A stretch of DNA of 64,000 bases from Alphaproteobacteria bacterium (GCA_028871795.1 JAGWMG010000011.1:49489-113488); one strand, 5' to 3'. Counted from the first letter of the stretch, positions 9,164-17,423 are shown. The notes: a model not told the origin generated them from the letters alone. Program-made: numbers and translations.

Positions 9164-10395
9164 GCCTGCCGGCGCTGAAGCCGCATACGCCCTCGGCGCG
9201 GCCTTTTCTGCCTTACGGCCGCCAGGTCATCGAACAGGACGACATCGAAGCGGTCTGCGAAGTATTGCAGAGCGACTTGCTGACCACCGGTCCCATGATC
9301 GGACGTTTCGAAGCCGCGCTGGCGGAAACCGTCAACGCCCGTCATGCCGTGGTCTGCGCCAACGGAACGGCGGCCTTGTACATGGCGGCGCACGCGCTGG
9401 GCCTGGGCCCGGGAACCAAAGTCATCGTGCCGTCGATCACCTTCCTCGCCACCGCGAGCGCTCCCCATCTCAACGGCGCGGAGATCGTTTTCGCCGACGT
9501 CGATCCCTCGAGCGGTTTGATGCGGCCTAGCGATCTTGCGGCTGCCATCGCGCGCGCCGGACGCGCCCAGGCCGTGTTCAATGTCCACCTCAACGGCCAG
9601 TGCGGCGCCGTCGAAGAAATCGCCGATCTCGCACGGACCAACGGTTTGCGAATCGTCGACGATGCCTGCCACGCCCTGGGCGCGAGCTTTGTCACCGCCG
9701 GCGGCGTGCGCAAGCTGGTCGGCGAGAACGCTTTGAGCGACATGAGCATCTTCTCCTTCCACCCGGTCAAGGCCATCGCCATGGGCGAAGGCGGCGCGGT
9801 GACGGCAAACGATGCCGAGATCGCGGCGGCGCTGCTGCGGACGCGCAACCACGGCATGACGCGCGACCCGGGCGAATTCTCCAACCTTGGGGACGCATTC
9901 GAAACCGAAGGCTGCGCCAATCCCTGGTATTATGAATTGGTGGAACCCGGATTCAACTGGCGCGCCAACGACATCCAATGCGCGCTCGGCCTGTCGCAAC
10001 TCGCCAAGCTCGACCGCTTCCTGGACTGCCGGCGCCGTTTGGCCGCGGCGTATGACGAACTGCTGGCGCCCTATAGGCCGCGTCTCACACCCGTCGCACG
10101 TCAACGAACCTGCTTGCCGGCGTGGCATCTTTATGCGGTGCAGATCGATTTTGCCTCGTTCGGCTTGACCCGCGCGGCGGTCATGCGCGGCCTGGCGGCG
10201 GAGGGAATCGGCAGCCAAGTCCATTATTTCCCGCTGCACCGCCAGCGCTACTATGCCGAGCGCTACGGCGCCGTAAGTCTTCCCGGCGCCGACCGCTACT
10301 ACGCGCGCGCGCTGAGCCTGCCGTACTTCGCGTCGATGACCTTGAACGACGCGGAGCGCGTGGTCGGCGCGCTGAGAAATATTCTCGGTCTTTGA
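9160..10395 (+). CDS. pseC: PseC-like DegT/DnrJ aminotransferase
   Basis: 411 residues from a GTG that overlaps the pseB stop. The PLP lysine is in FHPVKAIAMGEGG, close to the PseC form FHPVKxxTxGEGG, and the N-terminus (LPYGRQVIEQDDIEAV, TGPMIGRFE) is also PseC-like. PseC (FlmB in Caulobacter) converts the PseB product to UDP-4-amino-4,6-dideoxy-AltNAc. A related legionaminic or other 4-amino sugar enzyme remains possible because the rest of the Pse pathway is outside the window. A terminator follows directly. Confidence 0.86.
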   Translation: MSLPALKPHTPSARPFLPYGRQVIEQDDIEAVCEVLQSDLLTTGPMIGRFEAALAETVNARHAVVCANGTAALYMAAHALGLGPGTKVIVPSITFLATASAPHLNGAEIVFADVDPSSGLMRPSDLAAAIARAGRAQAVFNVHLNGQCGAVEEIADLARTNGLRIVDDACHALGASFVTAGGVRKLVGENALSDMSIFSFHPVKAIAMGEGGAVTANDAEIAAALLRTRNHGMTRDPGEFSNLGDAFETEGCANPWYYELVEPGFNWRANDIQCALGLSQLAKLDRFLDCRRRLAAAYDELLAPYRPRLTPVARQRTCLPAWHLYAVQIDFASFGLTRAAVMRGLAAEGIGSQVHYFPLHRQRYYAERYGAVSLPGADRYYARALSLPYFASMTLNDAERVVGALRNILGL

Positions 10396-10442
10396 AAAAA
10401 AAGCGGGCGAGGCTTTCGCCGCCGCCCGCCGCTTCTTGTTTT
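10394..10442. terminator. Bidirectional terminator between pseC-like gene and flagellin
   Basis: GC stem GCGGGCG (10403-10409) pairs with CGCCCGC (10423-10429), with a nested GGC/GCC. On the minus strand the stem is followed by eight T, a strong Rho-independent signal for the flagellin; on the plus strand by a weaker T-rich run (CTTCTTGTTTT). Confidence 0.8.
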
Positions 10443-10531
10443 ATGACCCCAAACCCACGCCCCGGGGACGGTTTGGCCGCTGCCAGGAAAGTGGCGGCGG
10501 ACGTTGACGACGCCCGCCGCGGAAGAAACAC

Positions 10532-11356
10532 TTACCGGAACAGAGACAACACCGTCTGCGGCGCCTGATTGGCAATCGCCAAGGCCTGGATGCCGAGTTG
10601 CTGCTTGGTCTGCAAGGACGTCAGCAGGGCGCTTTCCTGCGCCATGTTCGCGTCGACCAAGCTGCCGATACCGGCGGTCAACGTGTCGGACAGCTTCTGT
10701 GCGAATTCCAGCTGGATCGAGAACTTCTTCGAGCCAGAGGACAGTTTCGCCAGGGCCGCGTTGACGTTCTGCAGCGAGGACGTGACCGTCGCCACCATGG
10801 TCGAGGCTTTGGCGGCCGTGGAGATCGTGCCCGTGCTCTTGATGGTCACGATCGAGCCCGACAGCGACAATTTCTGGGCGCTGACGGTGATGCGGCGCGT
10901 GCCGTCGGCCGAAGCCAGCGCCGTGATCTGGTTCGTCGAACCGTCGACAAGATTGAAACCGTTGAAAATGGCGTTCTTCACGATCGTGGTGATCTGATCG
11001 CGCAGAGCGACGAAGTCCTGGTTCATCGCCTGACGGCTCGCCGTGTCGAGCGAGGTATCGGACGCGGAGAGGGACTTCTGCTTCATTTGGACCAGCAGAT
11101 CCGAGATCGACTGGCCGGCAGACATAGCGACATCGACCGCGGACATGCCGCGGTTGATGCTGTCGGTGACTGCCGCATACCCGGCCACGTTGCCGCGCAT
11201 GTTCTGGGCGATGGCGTAGGTGGCGCCGTCATCCTTCGCGTTCGCGACCTTCATGCCCGTGTTGATGGCGCTTTGGACCTGGGCCAACTGCGACTGGGTC
11301 TGATTCAGATATTGCAGCGCAATCATGGCGCCGTTGTTGGTATTGACGCTAAGCAT
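10532..11356 (-). CDS. Flagellin, paralogue 1
   Basis: 274 residues starting MLSVNTNNGAMIALQYLN and ending TKQQLGIQALAIANQAPQTVLSLFR, the conserved D0/D1 ends of flagellin with only a short central region, typical of alphaproteobacterial flagellins. Lysines, serines and threonines are plentiful in the middle, where O-glycosylation would occur. The ribosome site is GGAGG five bases before the ATG, and a sigma-54-type promoter lies about 70 bp upstream. It is nearly identical through its middle to paralogue 2. It is exported by the flagellar type III system and polymerised into the filament. Confidence 0.96.
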   Translation of the reverse strand: MLSVNTNNGAMIALQYLNQTQSQLAQVQSAINTGMKVANAKDDGATYAIAQNMRGNVAGYAAVTDSINRGMSAVDVAMSAGQSISDLLVQMKQKSLSASDTSLDTASRQAMNQDFVALRDQITTIVKNAIFNGFNLVDGSTNQITALASADGTRRITVSAQKLSLSGSIVTIKSTGTISTAAKASTMVATVTSSLQNVNAALAKLSSGSKKFSIQLEFAQKLSDTLTAGIGSLVDANMAQESALLTSLQTKQQLGIQALAIANQAPQTVLSLFR

Positions 11357-11426
11357 TTGTGCCTCCGTTCTGGCTTTTTGACGTGAGCGTTTTGCTCAGG
11401 GGCGTTTTGCCCCGCACAGCTACAAG

Positions 11427-11441
11427 GCAACGGCCGTGCCG
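11427..11441 (-). promoter_or_regulatory. Sigma-54-type promoter of flagellin 1
   Basis: Read on the minus strand: CGGCACGGCCGTTGC. It matches TGGCACGN4TTGC except for the first base, with the diagnostic GG and GC exactly ten bases apart. The predicted start of transcription gives a leader of about 60 bases before flagellin 1. Confidence 0.75.
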
Positions 11442-11515
11442 CCGCAAATTAAGGAAGGCTTCACGTTCGTTTGCGCGCGCTGGGGCGAAATCCGCCGGTG
11501 CGGATTTTCCCGGCG

Positions 11516-11531
11516 GCCGAATTTGCCCGGC
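11516..11531 (-). promoter_or_regulatory. ftr-like enhancer element upstream of flagellin 1
   Basis: Minus-strand GCCGGGCAAATTCGGC, an AT-centred near-palindrome about 75 bp before the sigma-54 promoter. It resembles the element at 11548-11566 and may bind a FlbD-type activator. Assignment is by resemblance only. Confidence 0.4.
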
Positions 11532-11547
11532 ACGATTTACCGAGAAC

Positions 11548-11566
11548 GCGGCAAAATCTGCCGGGC
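11548..11566 (-). promoter_or_regulatory. ftr-like enhancer element upstream of flagellin 1
   Basis: Minus-strand GCCCGGCAGATTTTGCCGC, an imperfect palindrome (CCGGCA...TTGCCG), located about 107 bp before the sigma-54 promoter, a normal distance for an enhancer bound by an NtrC-family activator such as FlbD. I recall Caulobacter ftr sites having this general form. Confidence 0.5.
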
Positions 11567-11589
11567 GAGAGGCAATTCTTGCCTACACA

Positions 11590-11632
11590 AAAATAAGAGC
11601 GGCGCGGGAGATCCCCCGCACCGCTCTTTTTC
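11590..11632 (-). terminator. Terminator of flagellin 2
   Basis: Stem AGAGCGG (11596-11602) pairs with CCGCTCT (11621-11627), with an inner CGGGA/TCCCG-type stem. On the minus strand it is followed by TATTTTTGTG. It separates flagellin 2 from the flagellin 1 control region. Confidence 0.8.
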
Positions 11633-11653
11633 CCCTTTTTATCCCGCCGTTTC

Positions 11654-12478
11654 TTACCTGAACAAGGACAGGATCGTCTGCGGCGCCTGGTTGGCGATCG
11701 CCAAGGCCTGCACGCCGAGCTGCTGCTTGGTCTGCAAGGACGTCAGCATGGCGCTTTCCTTGGCCATGTCGGCGTCCACCAAATGGCCGATGCCGGTGGT
11801 CAGCGTGTCGGACAATTTCTGCGCGAATTCCAGCTGGATCGAGAACTTCTTCGAGCCAGAGGACAGTTTCGCCAGGGCCGAGTTGACGTTGTCGAGAGAA
11901 GCCTGGACCGTCGCCACCATCGTCGAAGCTTTCGCCTGGGTGGAGATCGTGCCCGTGCTCTTGATGGTCACGATCGAGCCCGACAGCGTCAACTTCTCGG
12001 CGCTGACGGTGATGCGGCGCGTGCCGTCGGCCGAAGCCAGCGCCGTGATCTGGTTCGTCGAACCGTCGACAAGATTGAAGCCGTTGAAAATGGCGTTCTT
12101 CACGATCGTGGTGATCTGATCGCGCAGAGCGACGAAGTCCTGGTTCATCGCCTGACGGCTCGCCGTGTCGAGCGACTGGTCGGCGGCGGCAAGCGATTTC
12201 TGCTTCATTTCGATCAGCAGATCCGAGATCGACTGGCCCGCCGACATGGCCACTTCGACCGCGGACATGCCGCGGTTGATGCTGTCGGTGACGGCGGAGT
12301 ACCCGGCCACGTTGCCGCGCATGTTCTGGGCGATGGCGTAGGTGGCGCCGTCATCCTTCGCGGTAGCGATCTTCAAGCCCGTATTGATGGCGCTTTGCGT
12401 CACCGCGAGCTCGGACTGGGTCTGATTGAGATATTGCAACGCCATCATGGCGCTGGTGTTGGTGTTGACGCTAAGCAT
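11654..12478 (-). CDS. Flagellin, paralogue 2
   Basis: 274 residues starting MLSVNTNTSAMMALQYLN; the open frame extends upstream but GGAG eight bases before this ATG and the identical N-terminus of paralogue 1 fix the start. D0/D1 ends are conserved and the central region short. It differs from paralogue 1 mainly near the ends (e.g. ELAVTQ against QLAQVQ). It has its own sigma-54 promoter and terminator, so each flagellin is its own transcription unit. It is probably a filament subunit modified by the adjacent sugar pathway. Confidence 0.96.
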   Translation of the reverse strand: MLSVNTNTSAMMALQYLNQTQSELAVTQSAINTGLKIATAKDDGATYAIAQNMRGNVAGYSAVTDSINRGMSAVEVAMSAGQSISDLLIEMKQKSLAAADQSLDTASRQAMNQDFVALRDQITTIVKNAIFNGFNLVDGSTNQITALASADGTRRITVSAEKLTLSGSIVTIKSTGTISTQAKASTMVATVQASLDNVNSALAKLSSGSKKFSIQLEFAQKLSDTLTTGIGHLVDADMAKESAMLTSLQTKQQLGVQALAIANQAPQTILSLFR

Positions 12479-12555
12479 GGTGTGGTCTCCACTTCCGTTC
12501 TGGTCAGCGAGCTGCGTTCTGCACATCGCGAGGCACGATGCCCCGCCCTCGCTTC

Positions 12556-12570
12556 GCAACGCCCGTGCCA
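12556..12570 (-). promoter_or_regulatory. Sigma-54 promoter of flagellin 2
   Basis: Minus strand reads TGGCACGGGCGTTGC, a complete match to TGGCACGN4TTGC with ten bases between the GG and GC pairs. The predicted transcript has a leader of about 67 bases, the sort of leader on which FlbT acts in Caulobacter. Confidence 0.87.
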
Positions 12571-12617
12571 CGCCGCTGCCCGCCCGATGCGCCATAAGAT
12601 GCTGTTTTCATTTATAT

Positions 12618-12628
12618 AAATTTGCCGG
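12618..12628 (-). promoter_or_regulatory. ftr-like half site upstream of flagellin 2
   Basis: Minus-strand CCGGCAAATTT, shared with the elements near flagellin 1 and at 33749. It is followed by an AT-rich stretch (12607-12623) that could bend DNA or bind IHF between the enhancer and the sigma-54 promoter. Only half of the palindrome is present. Confidence 0.35.
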
Positions 12629-12666
12629 TGGGCGGCGTCCGCAGGGGGTATTTTTTGCCGCTCGGC

Positions 12667-12697
12667 AAAAAAGAAAGAGCCGGCTTTTCGGCCGGCC
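12667..12697 (-). terminator. Terminator of the flbT-flaF unit
   Basis: GCCGGC (12679-12684) and GCCGGC (12691-12696) form a hairpin that on the minus strand is followed by TCTTTCTTTTTT. It lies 28 bp after the flaF stop. Confidence 0.8.
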
Positions 12698-12724
12698 CTT
12701 CCCCGCAAAACTCGTTCGCGCGCT

Positions 12725-13075
12725 TCAGGCAGCGCCTTGCAGCCCCTGCATGATGGTGCGGTTGACGTCGATCAGCGGATCGAGCGAAGCGCCTTGGCGC
12801 GTCACTTCCTTGGAGTACTTCGAGACCCACAGCGACAACGAGACGATCTTCGCGCGCAGGTCCTGCGGCAACTGATTGCGGTCGTCCAGACAATCCGCCG
12901 CCAGGGTGCGCCACAACTGGCGGTTCCAGTCGATGGTTTCGGCCAGCGGCCCGCCGCTCTTGCCTGACTTCTGGGCGTCGATCAGGGCACCCGTCACCTG
13001 GCCGAACAACCTGTATTCGGTCTGGCGCGGATCCTCAGTAATGCGCTGCGTGTTTTGATAGGCTCTTAGGGTCAT
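12725..13075 (-). CDS. flaF: FlaF flagellar biosynthesis regulator
   Basis: 116 residues, matching FlaF in length and sequence style (AYQNTQRITEDPRQTEYRLF at the start; LWRTLAADCLDDRNQLP, LRAKIVSLSLWVSKYSKEV). In Caulobacter, FlaF is needed for flagellin synthesis and secretion and opposes FlbT. The start overlaps the end of flbT by 41 bp, so the two are translated together. A terminator follows, separating it from flagellin 2. Confidence 0.93.
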   Translation of the reverse strand: MTLRAYQNTQRITEDPRQTEYRLFGQVTGALIDAQKSGKSGGPLAETIDWNRQLWRTLAADCLDDRNQLPQDLRAKIVSLSLWVSKYSKEVTRQGASLDPLIDVNRTIMQGLQGAA

Positions 13076-13460
13076 AGCTCAACCGTTCCCGCTCGAATTC
13101 GAACAACTTCCGGCACAACATCAAGGCTTTGTAGTAGGAGCCGCTCATCACGTCGCGGCTGATTTCCATGCAGGCCGCCAAGGCCGTCCGATTGCGGATG
13201 GCGCCCATGAATTCGGTCATGCGCAGCGCGAAATCGTTGTAGTATTGCTCGCTGCCGTCGGCATCGAGATACATCATCATAATCGGCAGATAGACGCGCC
13301 GTGCGGGCGTCGTCGCCGCGTCCGGCTGCATGATGTCCTTCTCGCGCAGAACGCTGGCCTTGTTCTGGATGACGAGGCTCGTCCGCTTGTCGCCGTTGGT
13401 CAGCACGGCGCCGTTCAACACGAATTTCTCGCCCGGCTTCAGCGACAGTTTCAGCGGCAT
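13035..13460 (-). CDS. flbT: FlbT flagellar biosynthesis repressor
   Basis: 141 residues from the ATG at 13460 (MPLKLSLKPGEKFVLNGAV), preceded by GGGGGAG; the longer frame upstream lacks such a site. FlbT is the alphaproteobacterial post-transcriptional regulator that binds the flagellin mRNA leader and blocks its translation until the hook is complete. It is immediately upstream of flaF and divergent from the TPR/glycosyltransferase gene. Confidence 0.94.
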   Translation of the reverse strand: MPLKLSLKPGEKFVLNGAVLTNGDKRTSLVIQNKASVLREKDIMQPDAATTPARRVYLPIMMMYLDADGSEQYYNDFALRMTEFMGAIRNRTALAACMEISRDVMSGSYYKALMLCRKLFEFERERLSYDPKSLSKHAAHY

Positions 13461-13602
13461 CACATCTCCCCCCGATGCAGGCATCGCGGACCTTAAAGCC
13501 TCCATAGTTAACAAACCCCTTGCATTGGAAGAGAAATCGTTCACGCCGGATTAAGCAAATTAACGCTTCTATAGCGGCCTGAATCACGAAGGACATTATC
13601 GC

Positions 13603-15387
13603 ATGGCGAAGGTACTCGCCGCCCGCAGCATGGGATCGCTTGCGGGCATGGACGCCAAGCTGGAAGCGCTCGCCAAGCTAGAAGCGCTCGCCGAGGAGAT
13701 CGACGCGGCACTGGCGCGGCAGAAGTCGAACGGGCTCTTGCGCCGCGCCATCAAGGCATGGCGGCGCGGCGACATCGTGCGGGCGGGCCAGCTGGCGCTC
13801 GCGGGAACCAACGCCGACGACACCAACGCCAAGGCGTTTCACGTGCTGGCGATGGCGCTCGAGCGGATGGGGCACCTGCACAAAGCACTGGTGACCTACG
13901 AACGCGCCTTCGCGCTCGATCCGGACGACCCCGAGTTGCTGATCAATCTCGGCCTGACCGCCTGGAACCTGAAAATGAACGACGGCGCGGCGCGGATGTT
14001 CGAGCTGTATATCGCCGCCTGCCCCGATTCGCCTTTGGGCTACAACAATCTTGGCAGCATCCAGGGCGACATGGGGCATCCCACGACCGCCATCGAGACG
14101 CTCCGCGGCGCCATCCACCGCATGCCCAGCGAGGCCATTCTGTGGAACTCGCTCGCCACGGTGCTCGCCGAGGACGGCCGCGCCGAGGAAGGTCTGGTGT
14201 TCTACAACGAGGCGATCAGGCTCGATCCCACCTTCGCCCGGCTTTATCACAATCTCGGTTATGCCTATCAACATCTGGGCATGCTGCCCGAAGCGCTGGA
14301 CGCCTACGACATGGCGCTGTCCCATGCGGTCGATCCGGCGGAACGCATCGAAAGCGCCCATTCGCGCAGCATCTGTCTGATCGGCATGGGCCGCTTGGAA
14401 GAAGGCTTCCGCGAATACGAAATCCGCAACAGCGAACGCTTCCGCGCCTACGTCCACCACATGCTCAAGGCGCCGCGCTGGAACGGCGAGCCGCTCGACG
14501 GCAAGCGGCTCCTCGCGGTCGGCGAACAGGGTTTGGGCGACGAGTTCATGTTCGCCAACATTCTGCCCGACCTCCAACGCGCCGTGGGCGCCGCGGGCAA
14601 ACTGCAGATCGCCGTCGATCCGCGCCTGGTGACGCTGTTCCAAAGATCGTTCCCCGACGCCGAAGTCGGCAGCTATGACGACCGCACCCTGCTCGACAAG
14701 GACGGCAACAAATCGCTGCGCTTCATCCCCTTCGCGGTGGAACGGGGCGAACCGGACTACTACGCGCTCATGGGATCGGCGCTGACGATTTTCCGCAAGC
14801 GGCTCGAGGATTTTCCCCGCCAAGCCTTCCTGAAACCGGACCCCGCGCGCGTGGCGCGGTTCCGCGAGGTCCTTGGTGCCGCCGGGGAGGGACCTACTAT
14901 CGGCATCTGCTGGCGTTCCATGATGCTCGATGCCAAGCGCGCGAAATACTACAGCAAGCTCGACATGTGGGGTCCAATCCTCAAGACGCCAGGCGTGCGC
15001 TTCGTCAATCTGCAATACGGCATCTGTGCGGACGAATTGGCGCGCGCCCGCGACCTGCACGGCGTCGACATTCAGCTCGTCGACGGCCTAGACCTCACCA
15101 ACGACATCGACGGCGCGGCGGCGTTGTCCGCAACCCTCGACCTGGTGATCTCCGCGCCCACGGCGGCGGCGGCGACAGCGGCAAGCGTGGGGAGCGAAGT
15201 GTGGTTTCTCACCGCGGGACGCACCTGGCCCCAGCTCGGAACCGATGAATTCCCCTGGTACCGCAAAAGCCGTGTTTTCAGCCCGGACAAGTTCGGCGAT
15301 TGGGATGAGCTGATGCCGAAGATCGGCGAGCGCCTAGCCGGCTTTGCCGCCGCGCGTCGATCCGCAGCGCAATCCGGCGAAGGGTGA
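13603..15387 (+). CDS. TPR plus glycosyltransferase-like protein, FlmG-type
   Basis: 594 residues. An N-terminal helical segment is followed by about six TPR units (residues 50-270; AKAFHVLAMALERMGH, PDDPELLINLGLTAWNLK, LGYNNLGSIQGDMGH). The C-terminal half (from LLAVGEQGLGDEFMFANILP) resembles the glycosyltransferase-B-like domain of TPR glycosyltransferases. In Caulobacter, FlmG has this design: its TPRs bind flagellin and the other domain transfers pseudaminic acid. Position beside flbT, two flagellins and pseB/pseC supports the same job here. Older annotations call such genes flbA. Confidence 0.82.
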   Translation: MAKVLAARSMGSLAGMDAKLEALAKLEALAEEIDAALARQKSNGLLRRAIKAWRRGDIVRAGQLALAGTNADDTNAKAFHVLAMALERMGHLHKALVTYERAFALDPDDPELLINLGLTAWNLKMNDGAARMFELYIAACPDSPLGYNNLGSIQGDMGHPTTAIETLRGAIHRMPSEAILWNSLATVLAEDGRAEEGLVFYNEAIRLDPTFARLYHNLGYAYQHLGMLPEALDAYDMALSHAVDPAERIESAHSRSICLIGMGRLEEGFREYEIRNSERFRAYVHHMLKAPRWNGEPLDGKRLLAVGEQGLGDEFMFANILPDLQRAVGAAGKLQIAVDPRLVTLFQRSFPDAEVGSYDDRTLLDKDGNKSLRFIPFAVERGEPDYYALMGSALTIFRKRLEDFPRQAFLKPDPARVARFREVLGAAGEGPTIGICWRSMMLDAKRAKYYSKLDMWGPILKTPGVRFVNLQYGICADELARARDLHGVDIQLVDGLDLTNDIDGAAALSATLDLVISAPTAAAATAASVGSEVWFLTAGRTWPQLGTDEFPWYRKSRVFSPDKFGDWDELMPKIGERLAGFAAARRSAAQSGEG

Positions 15388-15415
15388 TCCGCAGCGACGG
15401 ATATTCACCGTCTGG

Positions 15416-16369
15416 TTAGCGCGGCACCGCACCCATAAAAGCACGGACATCGCCGGCCGATTCCACCGCGTCCTCCTCCATCGGCAGATGACCCGTGTCC
15501 GGATAGACGATCAGCTTCGCACCTGGGATCGCCTTGGCCCAGGCATAAGCGGCGGCCACCGGGATCAGGCGGTCTTCGCGGCCCCAAAGGATCAGGGTCG
15601 GTGCTTTGACCGCTTCGATATGATCGCGCACGAAATTGTCGGGCTTCAGGCGGAAGCGGGAGATGGTCGCCTCCCTGGTCCCCGCCATCCGGGCGAAATC
15701 CCAATACGCGTCGATCATCGTATCGGTGAGGTCCGCTTTGCGGACGATGGCGTCATTCAATCCTTCCACCACCAGCGACCGCGGCGTGATGTGGAGCAGC
15801 AGTTGGTTGAGGACCGGCGTGCGCGCCAGCCGGAACGCCAGCGGCAGCCGGTCGCCAAAACTGGTCTGCATCCCGGCGCCATCCACCACGATGAGATGCG
15901 TAACGCGATCCGGATATTCTTCCGCAAACCGCGCGGCGACGCCGCCGCCCATCGAATTGCCGCCGACGGCAAAACGCCCAAGGCCCAGCTTGTCGGCAAA
16001 TGCCTTCACGAAAACCGTCATGCCCTGCTCGGAATAATCGCCGCTCGGCACCGCTCCGGTCAGGCCGTGGCCGGGCAGATCGACGGTGACGACACGAAAT
16101 TTGTCAGAGAGAATCTTCGACCACGGTTCCCAATCGAACAGCGACGAATTCGATCCGTGCAACAATACCAGAACGGGCGCGTCGCGCGGACCGCGGTCGC
16201 GGTAATGGCCGCGGGCGCCGTCGCTCAACACCGCGAATTGCGACGGAGCGCCGGCATATTTCGCTTCCAGCACCGCGCGCGGAATGTCGGGCTGATAGAA
16301 TGCCCCATAAACGCCGAAAAGCGCGATGACGACGACGGCACCAATCCCGAAGAGAATCTTCTTCCACAT
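15416..16369 (-). CDS. Alpha/beta hydrolase, membrane-anchored
   Basis: 317 residues with an N-terminal hydrophobic anchor (residues 5-24) and an alpha/beta-hydrolase fold: HGSNSSLFDW oxyanion region, nucleophile elbow GNSMGG near residue 132, and histidine in DTGHLPMEE near residue 295. The active site would face the periplasm. The substrate is unknown. It is convergent with the TPR gene and 24 bp downstream of hemD on the same strand. Confidence 0.85.
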   Translation of the reverse strand: MWKKILFGIGAVVVIALFGVYGAFYQPDIPRAVLEAKYAGAPSQFAVLSDGARGHYRDRGPRDAPVLVLLHGSNSSLFDWEPWSKILSDKFRVVTVDLPGHGLTGAVPSGDYSEQGMTVFVKAFADKLGLGRFAVGGNSMGGGVAARFAEEYPDRVTHLIVVDGAGMQTSFGDRLPLAFRLARTPVLNQLLLHITPRSLVVEGLNDAIVRKADLTDTMIDAYWDFARMAGTREATISRFRLKPDNFVRDHIEAVKAPTLILWGREDRLIPVAAAYAWAKAIPGAKLIVYPDTGHLPMEEDAVESAGDVRAFMGAVPR

Positions 16370-16393
16370 GTCCCGCTCCTGCCCAGCTGGATA

Positions 16394-17089
16394 CTACACC
16401 AGACACGCCAGCAGAGCATCCTGGTTCGGCCGCGCGGCCACACGAATTTCCTTGAAGACAAGCGGCGCAAGAGCGTCCGCCGTCGTCTGGCTGATGCACA
16501 CCGCAACAAGGCGCGCGCAGGTTGCGGCAAGGTCCGCGGCAAGGATGCATGTCTTGAAAACCTTGGCGCTGCGCGGCGAGAAGAACAGCGCCGCATCCAG
16601 CAAACCGTTCTCAAGAGCGGCGATGGCGTCGCGCGGCAGGGCCGTGGCCGCCTCGACATCGTAGAGGACGGCGGTGCGCACGTCATACCCTTTGGCGGAC
16701 AGCAAAGAGGCAAACCGGTCCGCGCGCTGTGCACCCGAAGCGTGCAGCAGCGCGCCCGCCTCCGTGCGGGGCGGCAGCAGGCTTGCCAGCGCCGCGGCAT
16801 CGCCGTCGGCGCTTTCGACCTGCGCAAATCCGGCGCTTCTCGCCTCCTGCGCGGTCTGCGGACCGACTGCGAAAAGCGGCAGGTCGCGCCGCTCGGTTCG
16901 CCGCGCCAAGGCGCGCACGCCGTTGGCGCTGGTGACAAGAACCCCCTGCACGCCGTCGAGTGCGAGCGGTGGCCCGTCGCGAAAACGCACGGTCAAGAGT
17001 GGCGCTGAAAGCGTCTGGTGGCCGCGTTCGCGCAATCGCCGGACGACGGTTTCTGCGTCTTGCTTGGGCCGCGTGAGAAGAACGCGCAT
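16394..17089 (-). CDS. hemD: Uroporphyrinogen-III synthase
   Basis: 231 residues. It starts MRVLLTRPKQDAETVVRRL, the usual HemD opening, with LVTSANGVRAL and FFSPRSAKVF in the two half domains. HemD closes hydroxymethylbilane to uroporphyrinogen III in haem and corrinoid synthesis. Sequence conservation in this family is low and the call rests on these segments and length. hemC is also in this window but about 29 kb away, so the usual hemCD pairing is broken. Confidence 0.85.
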   Translation of the reverse strand: MRVLLTRPKQDAETVVRRLRERGHQTLSAPLLTVRFRDGPPLALDGVQGVLVTSANGVRALARRTERRDLPLFAVGPQTAQEARSAGFAQVESADGDAAALASLLPPRTEAGALLHASGAQRADRFASLLSAKGYDVRTAVLYDVEAATALPRDAIAALENGLLDAALFFSPRSAKVFKTCILAADLAATCARLVAVCISQTTADALAPLVFKEIRVAARPNQDALLACLV

Positions 17090-17096
17090 ACTTTCC

Positions 17097-17423
17097 TCAA
17101 GCCGGCTTGCGCGACGCTTTTTCTTCCAAGCCGGAGCGGGTTTCGCGGGCGGCCAGCACCCGATAGACCTCGTCGGGCTCGATCCCGCAAGCCGTCCACA
17201 GGACCAGCAGATGGTAGAGCACGTCGGCGGATTCGGCGATCGTCGCTTCTTTTTTTCCCGTCACGGCGGCGAGCGCGGTTTCCACCGCCTCCTCACCGAA
17301 TTTCTTGGCGCAGCGTTCGACACCTTGCTTCAGCAGCCTGGCGGTGTAGGAGGTTCCGGCATCCGCCGATTTACGGGCGGCGATGGCGGCATAAAGCCGG
17401 TCAAGCGCGTGATCTTTCGGCAT
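17097..17423 (-). CDS. hisE: Phosphoribosyl-ATP pyrophosphatase
   Basis: 108 residues from the ATG at 17423 (MPKDHALDRLYAAIAARK); two earlier ATGs would add up to 19 residues not normal for HisE. It has the nucleotide pyrophosphohydrolase helix bundle with FGEEAVETALAA and ESADVLYHLLVLW, whose acidic residues bind magnesium. It catalyses the second step of histidine synthesis, hydrolysing PR-ATP to PR-AMP. It lies 7 bp before hemD on the same strand; hisF is elsewhere in the window. Confidence 0.93.
   Translation of the reverse strand: MPKDHALDRLYAAIAARKSADAGTSYTARLLKQGVERCAKKFGEEAVETALAAVTGKKEATIAESADVLYHLLVLWTACGIEPDEVYRVLAARETRSGLEEKASRKPA

Noticed and set aside
12651..12672. TTTTTTGCCG/CGGCAAAAAA hairpin as a second terminator
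   Set aside because: The loop would be two bases; the hairpin at 12679-12696 is the better terminator.
13551..13563. TTAA-N5-TTAA as a CtrA site upstream of the FlmG-like gene
   Set aside because: CtrA sites need seven bases between the halves; the spacing here is five.
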